From contig NW_025935906.1 of NCBI RefSeq assembly GCF_000764305.2, forward strand, positions 1 to 64,000: a stretch of DNA of 64,000 nucleotides, given 5' to 3'. A program made the position numbers and the translations under genes. Positions 1 through 11,020 of the stretch are shown one piece after another (within the stretch, counting starts at the first letter, position 1; each line of letters starts with the position of its first letter). This DNA is from Hyalella azteca. Taxonomy: Eukaryota; Arthropoda; Malacostraca; Amphipoda; Hyalellidae. The notes under the pieces are model-generated. The model saw only the letters and a program-made list of their open reading frames with translations. It ran no database searches and was not told the origin of the DNA.

Positions 1-430
1 CGAAAAACAACACACGTTTGCAGTCAGGTCACTCAGATGTGTTTCAGGAGTTCTGTTCTAACCATTGAGGCAAGAGGTTCCTTGTGCTGAACTCCCGTGA
101 CAGTAGCCGGCTTCGGCCGGCTGCTATGTCATCTTTCTAGAACTATCTTTCCCAAACTTTGAAAATGCCGTGCTGTCCCGCTGACCCGCTCCGAGGCATT
201 GAGCCAGCGGATGCCATGGTACGACCAGCTATAGACTCAGGTAGTTGTTGTTGTTGTTGCCCCGCGCCCGATCCCGGCGTCATTGATCCAGCCGTGGCTG
301 GAGCCAACGCACGACCGCAGCTGGGTCCCTCCAAAGGAGGATCTTTGAAGTGTTAGTTCAGATTTATCTATAGCCGGGAGAGGAGGAGGCCAGCCGTTGA
401 GCAGAACTTGTGGGTGGTACGAGTCGATGG
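1..430. other. GC-rich segment without a recognisable gene
   Basis: This stretch is clearly more GC-rich than the flanking introns and contains a (GTT)5-like run near 244-258. Short frames are open on both strands but have no domain I recognise. The trinucleotide run and the neighbouring LINE fragment make a retroposon 3' end plausible, but I cannot show it. Confidence 0.3.
102..125. other. Stem-loop with a cUUCGg tetraloop
   Basis: Ten bases (102-111) pair with 116-125, with one G-U pair, across the loop TTCG. The closing pair is C-G, so the RNA from the + strand would carry the very stable C(UUCG)G tetraloop. Function unknown. It could be part of a retroposon 3' end. Confidence 0.55.
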
Positions 431-433
431 CAG

Positions 434-584
434 GTAGTGGTTAGTGTCCCTAGGTGAGTGGTTAGTGTCCCTAGGTGAGTGGTTTGTGTCCCCAGGTAGT
501 GGTTAGTGTGACTAACCACTACCTGGGGACACTAACCACTCACCTGGGGACACTATCCACTCACCTTGGGATACTAACCACTAC
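434..584. repeat. Long near-perfect inverted repeat (hairpin, 3-base loop)
   Basis: The left arm 434-507 is the near reverse complement of the right arm 511-584 over 74 bases, with only a few mismatches and a spacer of three bases. Each arm is itself built from about three copies of a 21-base unit containing GTGGTTAGTGTCCC. A transcript would form a long hairpin. The structure lies just before a LINE-derived reading frame and interrupts it. Confidence 0.85.
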
Positions 585-589
585 TACTA

Positions 590-1627
590 TGGAGGTGGAG
601 GCTACCATTCCTCCTCTGTCTGTCCACCACAAAGAACTAATGTGCAAGTACTACCTCCACAGTCCGCCTCATGCAGTTACCCCAGTGTCCTATTGTGTCA
701 GATCTGTTCTTTACAAATTTACCTCCTATCATGCCACAGAGGACATCATTACTAACCAGCTTTGTGTACCTCACACCAGGGCTATATTTTCTACATTACA
801 AATCCCAGTTCCTTGTCTGCTCTCCTCTCCCATTATCTCCCCACTCAAAGAAACACTAGCACCCACTTACAAACAATTCATCAGAACAGTGCTGTCATAT
901 GCCAGCCCCACCTGGGCACCTGCACTATCCAACACAAACATACAGAAACTCCAAACATTACAAAACAAAGCACTATACCGTACTGTGATTATAAAACAAA
1001 GCACAACAATAATCACAGGCTGCACACAAAGCACCCCCATCAAACACCTTCATGTTGAAACAATAATCCTATCCATAAAAGCACACTTTGACAGGAGAGG
1101 AAAACAGTTCCTAGCTGCAGCCATGAACAACACAGAACACCCATGCCACAACCTGCATGACCACCCACCTACACACAGACAAATAGTGCAAATTCCACAG
1201 AGATACTACACCAGCATACCAAACACAGTAGGTACCCCACCCCAAGGCATTACCAGCATCAATAATACACACACACAATTATGACACAGAGAACGCTGGA
1301 GCTGACTGGCAACAACTAAGTTCTTGGACACCCACCACCTGACATAAGCAGCACAGAAACCCAGCCCTCAAGATTGGAGAGTATACCTAGCTAGGCTGCA
1401 CTGCAGCCACCACCTTTCACTACAAACATGCGCAAACAGAGTTGGTCAGACAGACTCGAGACACCTGTCCATCCAGCCAGGAAGCTCCCCACACAACCAT
1501 GCACACTTTCCTGTAATGTCTGATCTGGCAGGATCTCAGACAACACAACCACATAACCTTGGCCCTACAGCTCTGGAGCAACCCCCCTGTTGGTGGTGTT
1601 GTACTTGCGTGAGGAAGGCCTCCTGTA
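590..1627 (+). mobile_element. Decayed jockey-type LINE, C-terminal reverse-transcriptase region
   Basis: A + strand frame open to 1284 contains the region after the RT catalytic core that is typical of jockey-like non-LTR retrotransposons: TYKQFIRTVLSYASPTWAP, then NIQKLQTLQNKAL, then GCTQSTPIKHLHVET and a KQFL...HPCHNL segment. This part of such elements follows the YADD motif, so the catalytic motif itself is absent. Beyond 1284 the frame is broken, but the end resembles the family's C-terminus (LYLREEGLL followed by a stop at 1625-1627) in a shifted frame. The copy is 5'-truncated and frameshifted, hence inactive. Its 5' boundary is uncertain because of the hairpin at 434-584. Confidence 0.75.
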
Positions 1628-1995
1628 AAAGGAAGACAGGGAACCTCAACAAAAATAACCATACCACCAACTGCTTCATCAAATGCCTCCTCAAACTGGT
1701 CATTAGCATTACATTTTATTTTCCACCATGCACTGACCTCATTCAGCAGCTTCCAATGATGCACTAGCACCCGTGGACTGTTTATACTATACTCTCCTTG
1801 TGCGTATACTTTCAGCTGGCAAAACTGGGAGTTTGAAAACTTGCAGTAAATAGTAGCCCAGGTAGCTTTGTGTATAAGCAAGCACCTTAACTCACAGTTA
1901 CAGGCATCTTTGAGATGAGACTTGAAAACTGTACATGTTAGCTCATTTATTGTAATTTATTCATGTATTGTCAGTGCAAAATTTTTTTTCTACAG
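1628..1995. other. Sequence upstream of the first seen PRMT exon
   Basis: Nothing recognisable apart from a T-rich tract ending in TTTTTTTTCTACAG at 1995, a good 3' splice site for the exon that follows. It implies at least one more 5' exon (probably untranslated) upstream, which I could not identify. Confidence 0.4.
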
Positions 1996-2028
1996 AGACA
2001 GCACAAGTCAGTTCCCTATATCAGCTAC

Positions 2029-5000
2029 ATGACTATGAGAAACCACGAAATGGCAACTCTGTCTGATAGAGAATACTTCACTTCATATGAGGATCTTGAA
2101 GTAAGTCCATAACTCAATCTTAATGCAGCTGTTTCCACATTGCCATTTTAAAGTTTATTTTAAATAGCTTTGAGAATGTGGAACTATAAGCTCTGATCTA
2201 GTAGCCCAACATCCAGATTAGAAATTGAATACTTATTTTTAGAAAATTGGGGCTCCAAAGTGAAATTTCAATGAACTTGAAATTTCTCAGCTTGATTGTG
2301 CACTTTTGTTAACAATTAAATTGGCATGTAATTCATGCTTGAATCTACCTGTACATAGTAAAAACAGTGATAAAATCTTACCATCAATGCCACTAACATA
2401 GTTTTGATATAGTTTCACATTGTATCTTTAAGGGGACCTTTTGGGTCCTGAAAAAATGGTAATACTTTGGATTGAGTGCATCCAAAAAAGGGCATTTTTT
2501 AATTATATGTTTTTTGAGGTGTAGATTAAGAATCTGAAATTCATTTTTGGCGGTTGGCATCGGAAATTCTTAATGGAATCTGTCTTGGACTGAATTCGAG
2601 GCTACCTAAATCTTCTCTTTTCAGCCAAGTAATGGTGAACCCAAGGACAGTAAGTAAGACATTCTTGATACCTCCAGGTTTACTGCCGGAAAGTTCGACC
2701 GTAAATCTGCACATAATAGAGCAGATGTAATACTCGAAAAAACAACATGAACTTTTAATCGCACTGAAAAATGTGAAATTAATAGAAAATGGCAAAAAAG
2801 GGCTTTTTTAAAAGTTGATAACTTATGCAAACCACATGCTACATATCATGGCACATTTCATTTGATTTTAACAAAATTATCTAGCAGCTCTAGAGCCTCA
2901 ATTTTTTATTTTCCTCACAATTTTTCTTTTATGCATGTTTTTCAACATTTTAAAAACTGTCATGCGCAGAAATTATTGCATGTACGTCCATGGTTGTAGC
3001 TTTGTTGAACGCATATTATTTGTAGCTTTTAAACGAGTGCAAACACTTGGTAATTAACGAGAGTAATGCTCTTTATATATACAGATTGTTAACAAATGTT
3101 CATTTTAGATATTTTTGAAATTGCTTATGCAAAAACTAGAGCATGCCCAAACATTCGGTTTGCTGCATTAGATGCACCCTTTCAGTAGCTACAAAATGAG
3201 CTAAAAAAAACAGAAAAGCCAAAATTTTCAATTTATTGACCCAAACAGTCCCCTTAATAGAAATGTTTATTATGTAAACAAATCTGAACCACAACTTCCT
3301 ATAAACAGCTTTGTACTTATGTTGTAATTCAACCCTACAAATCATAGTTCTGACCATTATTATCTATATGGCTTTTAGTGGCATCATTGACATGCTGATT
3401 CTATGTGCAGTATCAGCTGCCTGCAATTTTTGTGTCATTGATGGTAGTCATTGCTTGGGAAGAAGGCATATTTCAAGCCTGCTCTGCATGCTCACAACAA
3501 GGCATGGCCATGGGGTAATTTACTTTGCAAGCCATAGCTAGAAGCTTACTTTCCTGTCATTTCTGGAGTCATGAAATTTCTGCAAGATGAATCCGCTCCT
3601 AAATATTAACAGAAGTGCATGATCTAATGTTGCTCATGCCGCCTCATGGTGAAATGTACTTATTTTTTTAACATTATTTTTTGAAGAGCAGGAAACTAGA
3701 AAGCTATAAATATTAAGTCCTTTTCCATATACTAACTTAGATAAAACATTAGATCTGTAATCCAACTGAAAATATGTCTTCAGCCATTAGACTGGTTGAT
3801 TTACAAAAAAAAAACAATCTCCCTCCACCCATTAGCTGGTATGCAAATGCAGGTACCGGTAGTGTTCCATTTTTTGCTGCCATTCCACTTCTTCTGACCA
3901 TTCCAATTGGAAGTTTTTGGAACTTGAGAAGCTAGGTTACACAGAAAAATTAGCAAAATTAAATTTTAAAAACTTACACACCTTAATTGGATTTTGAAAT
4001 GAGATATTGCATTGAGTTTTTCCTTTCAAATGAGTCTTGTAAAGCAATAAAATTGTGCCTTTCTATTGGAGATCAAAGTGGCTAAAGTTTTCAGCTGGCT
4101 TGTTTTTTTTTTTTAATTTTTGCTTGACTGTACTCTATCCCCTATGTACAACTCATTCTAATATTCCATCAATGTATGTATTGAACAAGTTCATAGTTAT
4201 TGATGGTATTGAATAAAGCTTGAGGCTGCTAAGTACCTACTGTTCATATGGAGCAATGACTAGTTAACAAGCTAGTTGAATTTAACTGAAATTCAAATCT
4301 GCCTTTCTTCAAATTTAAACCTCACCCATTTTATAGTACTCTAACTGTCTCACTCACTTCTGCAGTCAATTTCCAGAAACTACCTATGAAATTATAACTT
4401 TCTACACAAGTTTGTGCACAGATAAATTCAGTTCTAGTTTAGCTTGTGGACCTTTGCCATATTCCAGTCTGATACATACCTACAACTTCCACACCTACAT
4501 ATATTCATGGTTAGGAAGATGCAACTTCTACCAGTCATTTATGCTACTAACACAAAATTTTATTAGTTAAAATTATTAAATTGGTATTGAAGACCATACA
4601 CTGTAAATGATGACCCATTAATGGTCAAAGATGTCGAGCAGATATGCCCAATTTAAACCTTAAGATTGAATCATCATGGATAGTGCTAGCTGAAACTTTC
4701 AAAATGCATTGGTATGGATTCCTCCAAATTATCATATGGTCAAAATTAGCTAGAAAATTCTAAATTTGTAATTTTTATCCAGAGATATCTGTATCTATTC
4801 CAAAACACAGGCAAAGTAGATTAACTTATATTAACTACGGTAATAATTGCCAATAGCCTTGCCAATGAACCGCTTTTATCATTTTTGAAGTTGATTATCC
4901 TAAAGATTGATACATTTTACCAAAAAACACATTAACAAGGTCAAATTTCATTTATTTTTCACATGAAAAATATATTTTTGGCTAATGCCATGAGGCCTTG

Positions 5001-8000
5001 TTAACATTAAATTTGATCAATAAGAATAATATTGCTTTGGGAAAGTTAAATTAGCAGAAGTAGGTATTTGGTTGGTCTCTTACTCAAAGTAACTTAAAAT
5101 TTCAGCTAGCTGTTTTCATTTTGAATATTTGTAGCCCAGTAGTATAGTATTGTTTGTGCATATTAAAATGATAAATATCAAATTTCATGTCCTGTTAACA
5201 ATAGACTATCCTGGATAACTCTTAGAAGATTTGCAAATTATTTATGTAGGTAGGTACTCTTCATTACTCACAAGAACTATATCTCTTATGAAAGTACCAG
5301 TACTGTGTAAATTTGTTAACACATTTTGGTTACATTTCTAAATTATACTTACAGTATTGGTGCTTAATGATGCAATGTTACTACTATTCTTAATTTTTTT
5401 CAAACTTCTCATTTCAATATGAAAGCAAAAGGCTCAAAAGCTTATTTCATTTACTGTATTTGTCTCTTTTGCTGGCACTTGAAATTTCTTGTAATAATAA
5501 TACCTCTGTAGTATACTGAAATCATTTATTGACTTGATGGATCATGTGGATTACAATGGTAATCCACATAGTAATCCTTGATGTTGATTACAAAAGTAAT
5601 ACATTATAATTATAAGAAAAATACTTCAGTGTTCAAAAGGTCTGAAAAATTCACTGTCACAACTGAAAACCTAAATTTTTACGATGTAACTAACTAAATG
5701 GTGAAGAATTAAATGAATGAATGACTATACATTTTTTTGTAGATACACCGGCTTATGGTGGGAGACTTGCCTCGCACAACAGCTTATCAGGAGGCAATCA
5801 ACCGCAACAAACATTTGTTCCATGGGAAAACTGTCATGGATGTGGGAGCAGGGACTGGTGAGCATTTTTTCTGCTCATTATCTGAATGGATGTGGGAGCA
5901 GGGACTGGTGAGCATTGTTTCTGCTCATAATCTGCATGGATGTGGGAGCAGGGACTGGTGAGCATTGTTTCTGCTCGTAATCTGCTGTTGAGTTTGTCTG
6001 ACCTGAGGCTGTGAGTCGGAGTGAAATACTTTGATGGTCACGCTGGTATAGTTACATCCAAAATGAGTATCTGGTAATTAATGAGCTAGTAATAATTCAA
6101 TCTTCTATAGGTATTATCTATCTTGTTCACACACAAAGTTCTCATTTTCTTAGTTTTGATACTAGACACAAATTTACAATTTGTGTTCACGTAATAATTC
6201 AATCTGCTATATTATCTATCTTGTTCAAACACAAAGTTCTCATCTTCTTAGTTTTGATACTAGACACAAATTTATGATTTGTGTTCACAATTTATTTTAT
6301 TTACCAAAATTTTGTATAAACACTAACATAGGTCATTCACTCAAACCTCTATTCTGCTTGTGAGTTCGCCAGTTTTTCTAACTCTCTACTTGGGCAACAT
6401 TCCATCCCGAGTGGGATGGAATGTCGCCTTGCTGTTTTTTTTTTCAATGTACAATTCTCCATTTTTCATACTCATCTATACACTGCTTAGTGACCGTAAA
6501 CACTAAAAATTATAAGGAACAATTTTTTACTTGATTTAAAAAATGTGGTCGTTAAAGGATTAAAGATGAAAGCAAAAGGCTCAAAAACCAATTTCATTAA
6601 CTGCCTAATAATTATGGTCACTTAATAATTTAGCTCAACTATTGGTCCCTTTCAATCGTTTTTCAACGTTTAATATCCCTATTGAAATAGCCACAAATTA
6701 ACTCTTATTTGTTATTTCTACCATTATTTAGACAATTGTGAATTATTTAGACCATTATTTAGACAATTAGAACTACAGACAATTGTGTGAGCAGGAATAC
6801 TGTCTCTGTTTGCCGCGGCTGCGGGAGCCACCAAAGTCTACGCCGTGGAGGCCAGCGGTACCGCTCAACTCGTTAACAAAGTTGCCAAACAGAACGGTTT
6901 TGATGAAGTTATTTCAGTCCTGAATTGTAAAGTTGAAGACGTCGAACTTCCTTCTGGTAAGTAGTAATCATTCTCAAGTATTTTTCTGGGACTAAAGCAA
7001 CGTGGTTTGTAAATTTTACTAACCTGGCTTTAAAAATCAGACCATTATGGGGATGCACTGTTGAATTAAACATGTACGTGCACTTATTCGAATATACCAC
7101 TACTATGTATTTGTCAGTAATGAATTAATCAGATGTAAATGAGTCTCATTCACAATTACTCGTATTTCACAGGTCTCAGTCTTTTTACTTGTTCAAATCT
7201 TTAGGTTAATTGTTGGTACTTACTTTTTGTACCAATGAAGATATCGCGTGTCGATTCGCTCGTATTGGATCATCAAGGCACCTAATTTGCAGCATTCAAT
7301 TTTTTTAAACAACTCTCATTGATTCTGACTCTTCAAGCTCCTCAATTTTTAAGAATATAAATGTTATATATGCATTTATGCATATATAACATATAAATGT
7401 TATATATGCATTTATGCATATATAACATATAAATGTTATATATGCACTGTGATACAGGCAGGTAGACTTCATTCTTGGTTAGATATAAACTTATGTGATG
7501 AAATCCAAATTGGCACTGAAGCGTGAAATAAAAAGCAACGGAACATATCCTGTTATTGCATTCGATATTTTTCATGGAGTCTGAACCCATTCATCAAGTG
7601 CAGAATTTGAAACTCTTTTCGTAATTAATCAGCATCGAGTACGTCATAATTTTTTTGCAGGTGTGAGGATCGACGTGATGGTCTCCGAGTGGATGGGCTT
7701 CTACTTATTCCACGAATCAATGCTGAACAGCGTCCTGGCTGCCAGAGATCGTTTCCTGGCGGAAGACGGCGTCATGTTTCCTTCAGAAGCTCGTCTCTAT
7801 GCCTGTCCATGTTCTTTACAAGGCCTCTACGAAGAGAAGATCACATTTTGGAACAATGTGTTTGGGTTTGATATGTCGGCTGTAGGTTCTTCCGTGTTGG
7901 ACGCAACGGCCAAGAAGCCAGAAGTTTGTGTAGTGAAGCAAGATGATCTGTTGGCACAACCTGTATGCATAAAAACCATCGATTTGAGATGGGTAGAAAC

Positions 8001-8550
8001 GAATGAAATAACAAAATTTTCAGAAAACACTTTTGTAAGCATTACCAAGAGAGCACCTTATCATGGGTTATGCCTTTGGTTTGAATGCGATTTTAACGGC
8101 TTGGACTACAATGAAAATGGTGATAGCATAGGGGAGCTGGTAACGCTGTCTACGTCACCATTTTCTGCGCCCACTCATTGGAAGCAAACTGTCGTTACAC
8201 TCGGCGCTGCTGGAACTGAGCGTTCAAGTATCGGGCCAGAAGACGGGCTGCAGACGGACCATGACATTGCTGATGACACAATACGCACCAAAAGCAAATT
8301 CATTGAAGTAGAAGAAGATGAAGTGATAGGATGGAGATTAGAATTTGAACAAAGTGAAAGCAACGCACGGCACTACACAATAACGTTACAGATGCTTGAC
8401 CCTGAGGAAGATGAGCATCCTGAACCCTGCTCATGCGGCATGGCACGCTGCTTGATCATCGCTAAATTAATTGAAAACGAAATGCAGGCTGCAGCAGGAA
8501 CTAAATGTAACCCTGAGCCTGTGGTTGTCGAAGAAACTGCGGCCAATTAG
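2029..8550 (+). CDS. Protein arginine N-methyltransferase, PRMT6/Art8-like (4 coding exons)
   Basis: The product transfers methyl groups from S-adenosylmethionine to protein arginines; PRMT6-type enzymes act mainly in the nucleus on histones. Coding exons are 2029-2100 (exon from 1996), 5743-5857, 6795-6956 and 7661-8550, all with GT-AG borders and matching phases (0, 1, 1). The model is 412 residues; human PRMT6 has about 375. Visible landmarks: the YFTSYEDLEIHRLM start of the fold (residues 16-29), SAM motif I VMDVGAGTG (55-63, split by intron 2), post-I VYAVEAS with acidic E80, the double-E loop SEWMGFYLFHE with E126 and E135, and the THW loop (288-290). All catalytic residues are present. 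Start: ATG 2029 is the first in-frame ATG of its exon, and an upstream coding exon cannot be excluded. Odd points: a long acidic insert after THW, a CxCx4C tail (372-380), and a triplicated donor at exon 2. The motif-loop wording suggests PRMT6/Art8 rather than PRMT1; the subtype is inference. Confidence 0.92.
2101..5742 (+). other. PRMT intron 1
   Basis: The intron starts GTAAGT and ends in a T-rich tract plus TAG. It contains a TIR-bounded element at 2431-3254. From 3255 to 5742 I see only AT-rich unique sequence and short runs, with no exon. Confidence 0.8.
2431..3254. mobile_element. Non-autonomous DNA transposon with TIRs, inside PRMT intron 1
   Basis: The ends are inverted copies: AGGGGACCTTTTGGGTC at the left and, read inward, AGGGGACTGTTTGGGTC at the right. 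Both sides are flanked by TTAA (2428-2431 and 3254-3257), so the target duplication is TA or TTAA. The 824-bp interior encodes no transposase that I recognise. A TA duplication would suggest Tc1/mariner-like mobilisation. The TIR does not start with the CCC typical of piggyBac. Confidence 0.7.
5836..5985 (+). repeat. Three tandem 50-bp copies spanning the exon 2 splice donor
   Basis: Units 5836-5885, 5886-5935 and 5936-5985 each carry ATGGATGTGGGAGCAGGGACTG followed by the donor GTGAGC, giving identical potential 5' splice sites after 5857, 5907 and 5957. Only the first keeps the frame into exon 3. The others add 50 or 100 bases and shift phase, and the read-through frame stops at 5961. The duplicated piece encodes part of SAM motif I. 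Confidence 0.9.
6090..6290. repeat. Tandem duplication of about 100 bp in PRMT intron 2
   Basis: Copies 6090-6191 and 6192-6290 are about 90% identical. Each contains CACAAAGTTCTCAT and TTTTGATACTAGACACAAAT. No coding potential. Confidence 0.85.
6393..6428. repeat. Short inverted repeat followed by a T-run
   Basis: ACATTCCATCCC (6397-6408) pairs perfectly with 6413-6424 across the loop GAGT. The stem extends three more pairs beyond one mismatch. A T-run follows at about 6434. It lies in PRMT intron 2. Confidence 0.7.
7357..7446. repeat. Tandem 36-bp palindromic AT-rich units in PRMT intron 3
   Basis: Two full units (7357-7392, 7393-7428) and half a third. Each unit is a near-perfect palindrome: ATGTTATATATGCAT, two bases, then its reverse complement. 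The array could extrude as cruciforms. Confidence 0.9.
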
Positions 8551-8580
8551 TGCTGTTCGTCTCAATCTATACGAAAAGAA

Positions 8581-8586
8581 AATAAA
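8581..8586 (+). terminator. PRMT poly(A) signal
   Basis: AATAAA lies 30 bases after the stop codon of the methyltransferase gene, so its 3' UTR would be only about 50-65 bases. Confidence 0.8.
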
Positions 8587-8607
8587 CTCTCCGTATAATA
8601 ATGACAT

Positions 8608-8613
8608 TTTATT
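8608..8613 (-). terminator. ARPC3 poly(A) signal on the opposite strand
   Basis: Read on the - strand this is AATAAA, the first such signal after the ARPC3 stop at 9031. Cleavage 10-30 bases on would fall near 8580-8598, inside the 3' end of the convergent PRMT transcript. The ARPC3 3' UTR would then be about 430 bases (8614-9030). Confidence 0.65.
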
Positions 8614-9030
8614 TCGACATTCATTAACACGCATGTGGAATGATAAACATTAATCAAGCAAACGAAAAAATCAAAGGCGATCATTAACTTGTTAATAGTG
8701 CTTACAGGCAGTGCGTATAAAGCAAGTCAGAGTCCACGCTAAGTGGTCAATAGGCACAACACCAACTATACGAATAACTATATAAATAGAAGCAACGTTT
8801 AGCACGTAATCTAATTTAACGGAAAAAAAAACAAAGCGAATGGTACACAACTAGTGCAGCACTGAAGATCATTGAACCATGGAATGGAGATCTCACTAAC
8901 CTAGGCATGTATGGGCAACTCATGAAAGGTAATTGTTAACAATCAAGCGGTAAGCATTTAGCAATGACAATCGTAATATTATTAGAAAACATTTTGCCAT
9001 GGGGTCCATTTCTATGGCGAAATCAAATAA

Positions 9031-9676
9031 TTATGAAGTTGGCGCGAGCAGGGATTTGTCCATGAATTTCTTTCTGGTGAAGCAGAGCCACCACTTCGAG
9101 GGTCGCCCGTCAGGAGTGCTGAAGACTTTCTCGCACACGCGAGCCCCCGTCTCGTGACGCAGCTGCAGCAGATACTGCTGATACAGCTCTGAAATGACGG
9201 CAATTCTTGTAAATCGGCTTCAAAAATGTATGTGAACTTTAGCTCTACTATTCGAACTAGCAACACAGATGGATAGACTAATGTCAAATATAAATTCACA
9301 ATATATTCATACTCTTTGGAAATTAAAGTAATCACAGCTAATCAATCGATTGGATTGCGTTAAGGAAATTTGATGCTTCTAAAGCTGTCAGAAGATAACA
9401 TTCGACTCCGCAACAGTAGGAAGATTAACATTTGACTCAGTGACACGAGTAGGTAGAACAAATATTGCTCAGTTCATTACCGGTTTCTTGTTCGTTCTTG
9501 GGCTTGGCATAGACCGCGTTAAGAGGGAACGACGGCTCGCCAGGAATGGGGAACTTGGAGATGGCGAGAGAGTACATCTCCGTCTGGCCCTGAGCTTTGT
9601 CTTTACACTTGCTGAGTCTGCGCAGGCACTCCGTGATGTACAGAGTGACGTAGATCAGAGTGCGATCACATTCACC
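9031..9676 (-). CDS. Arp2/3 complex subunit 3 (ARPC3, p21), last two exons
   Basis: ARPC3 is a core subunit of the seven-protein Arp2/3 complex that nucleates branched actin filaments at the cell cortex. Penultimate exon 9676-9481 encodes [18 protein letters not shown], then [19 protein letters not shown], the most conserved part of the family. It ends at a G/GTAATG donor in phase 1. Last exon 9188-9031 encodes [20 protein letters not shown] and [19 protein letters not shown] and ends in TAA at 9031-9033. The borders are GT-AG and the phases match. Together they give 117 residues, roughly the C-terminal two thirds of a protein of about 178. The preceding exon fragment is at 12184-12213; the N-terminal exons were not found. 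The gene is convergent with the PRMT gene on the other strand. Confidence 0.95.
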
Positions 9677-10510
9677 CTGTGAAAGAAATGCAGATTTAGA
9701 ATCTTTTATCAAATACCGTACGCAAAATGGGTCTGAGTACTTTGTTTTAATAGCGTGGACACATCGAAGGCTTAGTTTATCTCCATGGTAACATCAAATT
9801 GATGGTTACAATAGTCCACAATGCACGATTTATGTTAAACACTGATTATGTAACCGTGAGGAAATTTAAGAGGTATTCTTCTAATAGAACTCCGAACTAT
9901 AGAACTTTTAAATTAATATTAATTTCATATTTTTTGAAAACAGCGTTTTGATTCTTCTTAGTTGGCATGATCCATCTAATTTACTGATGGAGACACAGAA
10001 ACAGAACATACTAAGAATGCGTCCTATCATTAAAAATCTGCTACATATCTATAGAATGGACACCAGACTCCTGCTTTTTCGAAATATCAGTTTTGACATA
10101 GACCTGGACAACGGACGAAACGAAAAAAATAACAAGGCCAAGGAAAAAATGAGATCTCGGAATTGAGTTATAGATCAGGAAGACAATTGTGTCAAGGATT
10201 TCAAAATGTGCATCCCTGATATTATGAAACTTCACGAAACAGATGCTGTGAAACGAGACGTAACGTTACCATACGAGACATTATCCTGAGGTACGAGACA
10301 CAGATATTCCGTTACGAGGATAACCAAGTTAAACATTGGATCATTAATGAACAGGTTAGGTGACGTTCAGCTGCTAAACCAACCGGCATTAATAAGCACA
10401 CTTGACCTGAGTAGAAATTGGCTTGGTGCTTGTACCGGGTTCTATATTCGCAGCCATTATTTGAGGTCACAACTTGTCGCCAGCCAAAAGGCTTATACGC
10501 GAGACCATTA

Positions 10511-10703
10511 GGCCAGGTTCACACCACACTGCCAGGCATATGCCAGTTACTTTCCAGTCCAATATTCTGTAATGCATTTCCATAGAAGCATCCACACCAC
10601 GGGCATGTCAGGTGTCATGCACGGCTGATGTGAATGCTTATATAGAAATGCATTAAAGAAAATTGGCCTGGCAGGTACCCGGCAGTATAGTGTGAACCCG
10701 GCC
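10511..10703. mobile_element. MITE with about 36-bp TIRs (PIF/Harbinger-like?)
   Basis: The left end GGCCAGGTTCACACCACACT matches the inverted right end GGCCGGGTTCACACTATACT, and the match continues through TGCC...TGCCAG, about 80% over 36 bases. The element is 193 bp. The flanks TTA (10508-10510) and TTG (10704-10706) could be a decayed 3-bp TTA duplication, as in PIF/Harbinger elements. No coding capacity. Confidence 0.8.
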
Positions 10704-11020
10704 TTGTCGCCTTCCAGTATTTTATGGAGTGTGCCAGCCAGAGACAGATTAGTTTCAGTCATTGTCATTAACATAAATATCAGGCACCCCAACTGTATGA
10801 TTAATTCGTTGTTAAGATCATCTACAGTCATTAGTGGACAAACTAAACTAATCGAAAGCGAGTCTTGCTATTTAATTGCATTTCAAACTGATCAAAGTCT
10901 AAACTCGTCAAGATAGAAACTCGTCTTGCCGCAACCATCAGTTGAATGTTCAACTTAATGTTTATGGCGGATAAATTAACGGCCGTCAAAGCCGGGCCAG
11001 GTAGGTATGTATTTGAAGGT

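Noticed and set aside
2428..3257. piggyBac element (TTAA flanks)
   Set aside because: The inverted ends start GGGGAC rather than CCC, and TTAA also fits a TA duplication; left unclassified.
5755..5961. 68-codon frame continuing past exon 2
   Set aside because: It is the true exon plus read-through into the duplicated donor units; the conserved protein continues in exon 3.
9012..9335. 107-codon - strand frame
   Set aside because: It is a shifted frame over the last ARPC3 exon, which matches the family in the other frame.
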